A DNA stretch of 6,130 nucleotides, taken from the NCBI GenBank assembly GCA_031422495.1, contig JANPLX010000131.1, positions 1-6,130 on the forward strand, written 5' to 3'. The stretch is from Aalborgiella sp031422495. GTDB lineage: Bacteria > Pseudomonadota > Gammaproteobacteria > Burkholderiales > Burkholderiaceae_C. This document shows, in pieces, positions 5,382 to 6,130 of the stretch (its first letter is position 1; each line of letters opens with the position of its first letter). Both the position numbers and the translations under genes were made by a program. The notes beneath the pieces were generated by a model, which had not been told where the DNA came from, did not search any database, and saw nothing but the letters and a program-made list of their open reading frames with translations.

Positions 5382-6130
5382 ATGAGCACTATCCTTTCCA
5401 AAACAGTTCAAATCGACAAAAACGGCGGTCCAGAAGAACTCAAACTCGTCGAACTTGAAGTTGGTGAACCCGGCCCAGGCCATATTCGCATCAAACACCA
5501 TGCCATTGGCTTGAACTTCATCGATGTGTATCAGCGTAGCGGCGTTTATGCTTTGCCTATGCCGTTGAGTTTGGGTATGGAAGGTGCTGGAATCGTCGAA
5601 GCCGTGGGCGAGGGTGTGACCCACCTCAAGGTCGGCGACCGCGCCGCTTATGCCGCCAACCCGCCAGGCAGCTACAGCGAGCGCCGCGTCATGCCCGCTA
5701 TGTGCGTTTGCAAGTTGCCAGATGCCATCAGTTTCGAAACTGGCGCTGCGATGATGCTCAAAGGTTTAACCTCCCAGTATTTGCTACGCCGTACGCTGCC
5801 ACAAGGCGGCTTGCAAGCCGGTGATTTTGTGCTGTTTCACGCGGCAGCCGGTGGTGTTGGCTTGATTGCTTGCCAGTGGGCGAAGGCGCTGGGTTTGCAG
5901 TTGATTGGCACGGCAGGGTCGGACGCCAAATGCGCCTTGGCCAAAGAACACGGCGCAGCATTCACCATCAACTACAACACCGAAGATTTTGCAGCGCGGG
6001 TGAAAGAAATCACCGCTGAAGCGAACGCCGCCAAAGGTCTCAAGCCAGGCGTCAAGGTCGTTTATGACTCGGTTGGCAAAGACACGTGGGACAAATCGCT
6101 GGATTGCTTGTTGCCCTTCGGTTTGATGGC
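5382..6130 (+). CDS. qorA: NADPH:quinone oxidoreductase, QorA type (zinc-less MDR family), 3' end outside window
   Basis: The first 249 codons plus two bases of a cytoplasmic medium-chain dehydrogenase/reductase that lacks the catalytic zinc and reduces quinones with NADPH. The protein follows E. coli Qor (about 327 residues) closely from the start: AIGLNFIDVYQRSGVY (41-56), GMEGAGIVEAVG (65-76), VGDRAAYA (84-91), MLKGLTSQYLLR (125-136), the nucleotide-binding loop HAAAGGVGLIACQWAKALG (153-171) and VVYDSVGKDTWDKSLDCL (226-243). About 75-80 residues should lie beyond the right edge. No zinc-binding cysteine set is seen. It follows the SDR gene with a 54-bp spacer and its own good ribosome binding site, so it may be expressed with it; both products are NAD(P)H-dependent oxidoreductases. 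No frameshift is seen in the visible part. Confidence 0.95.
   Translation, partial: MSTILSKTVQIDKNGGPEELKLVELEVGEPGPGHIRIKHHAIGLNFIDVYQRSGVYALPMPLSLGMEGAGIVEAVGEGVTHLKVGDRAAYAANPPGSYSERRVMPAMCVCKLPDAISFETGAAMMLKGLTSQYLLRRTLPQGGLQAGDFVLFHAAAGGVGLIACQWAKALGLQLIGTAGSDAKCALAKEHGAAFTINYNTEDFAARVKEITAEANAAKGLKPGVKVVYDSVGKDTWDKSLDCLLPFGLM

Overview
The window looks like a chromosomal stretch from a betaproteobacterium of the order Burkholderiales, most likely Comamonadaceae (Rhodoferax/Limnohabitans/Polaromonas-like). This rests on an orphan Bug-type (TctC) binding protein, the QorA and FabG-like SDR types present, intermediate GC content and a betaproteobacterial style of short intergenic spacers. 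The genus is a guess. All genes are on the + strand and both window edges cut a gene.

Layout. (1) 1-3356 is a tight three-gene block. It holds the 3' part of a periplasmic Bug-family solute-binding protein, a gamma-glutamyltransferase-family Ntn-hydrolase that overlaps it by 4 bp (ATGA), and, 5 bp further on, an exported alpha/beta-hydrolase. The sequence supports co-transcription. A plausible reading is that the Bug protein captures a small carboxylate or amide, the signal-less GGT-like enzyme hydrolyses it in the cytoplasm, and the secreted hydrolase acts in the periplasm. The substrates cannot be read from the sequence. (2) 3357-3460 is a spacer largely filled by a palindromic repeat. (3) 3461-4378 encodes a ten-helix EamA/DMT-type transporter. 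(4) 4479-5327 encodes a FabG-like SDR with a good ribosome binding site but without the YxxxK catalytic pair. (5) 5382 to the right edge is the first three quarters of a QorA-type NADPH:quinone oxidoreductase.

The most notable signal is a dispersed repeat. The 45-bp core in the spacer before the transporter (3390-3434) matches the reverse complement of 4620-4664 at 37 of 45 positions without gaps. The second copy lies inside the SDR reading frame, at the usual end of the second Rossmann helix, where it adds about 20 residues that other members of the family appear to lack. This resembles the in-frame palindromic elements described in Rickettsia, but in a betaproteobacterium. Apart from this, the region is ordinary metabolic and transport content. 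I see no phage, IS transposase, CRISPR array, tRNA or rRNA.
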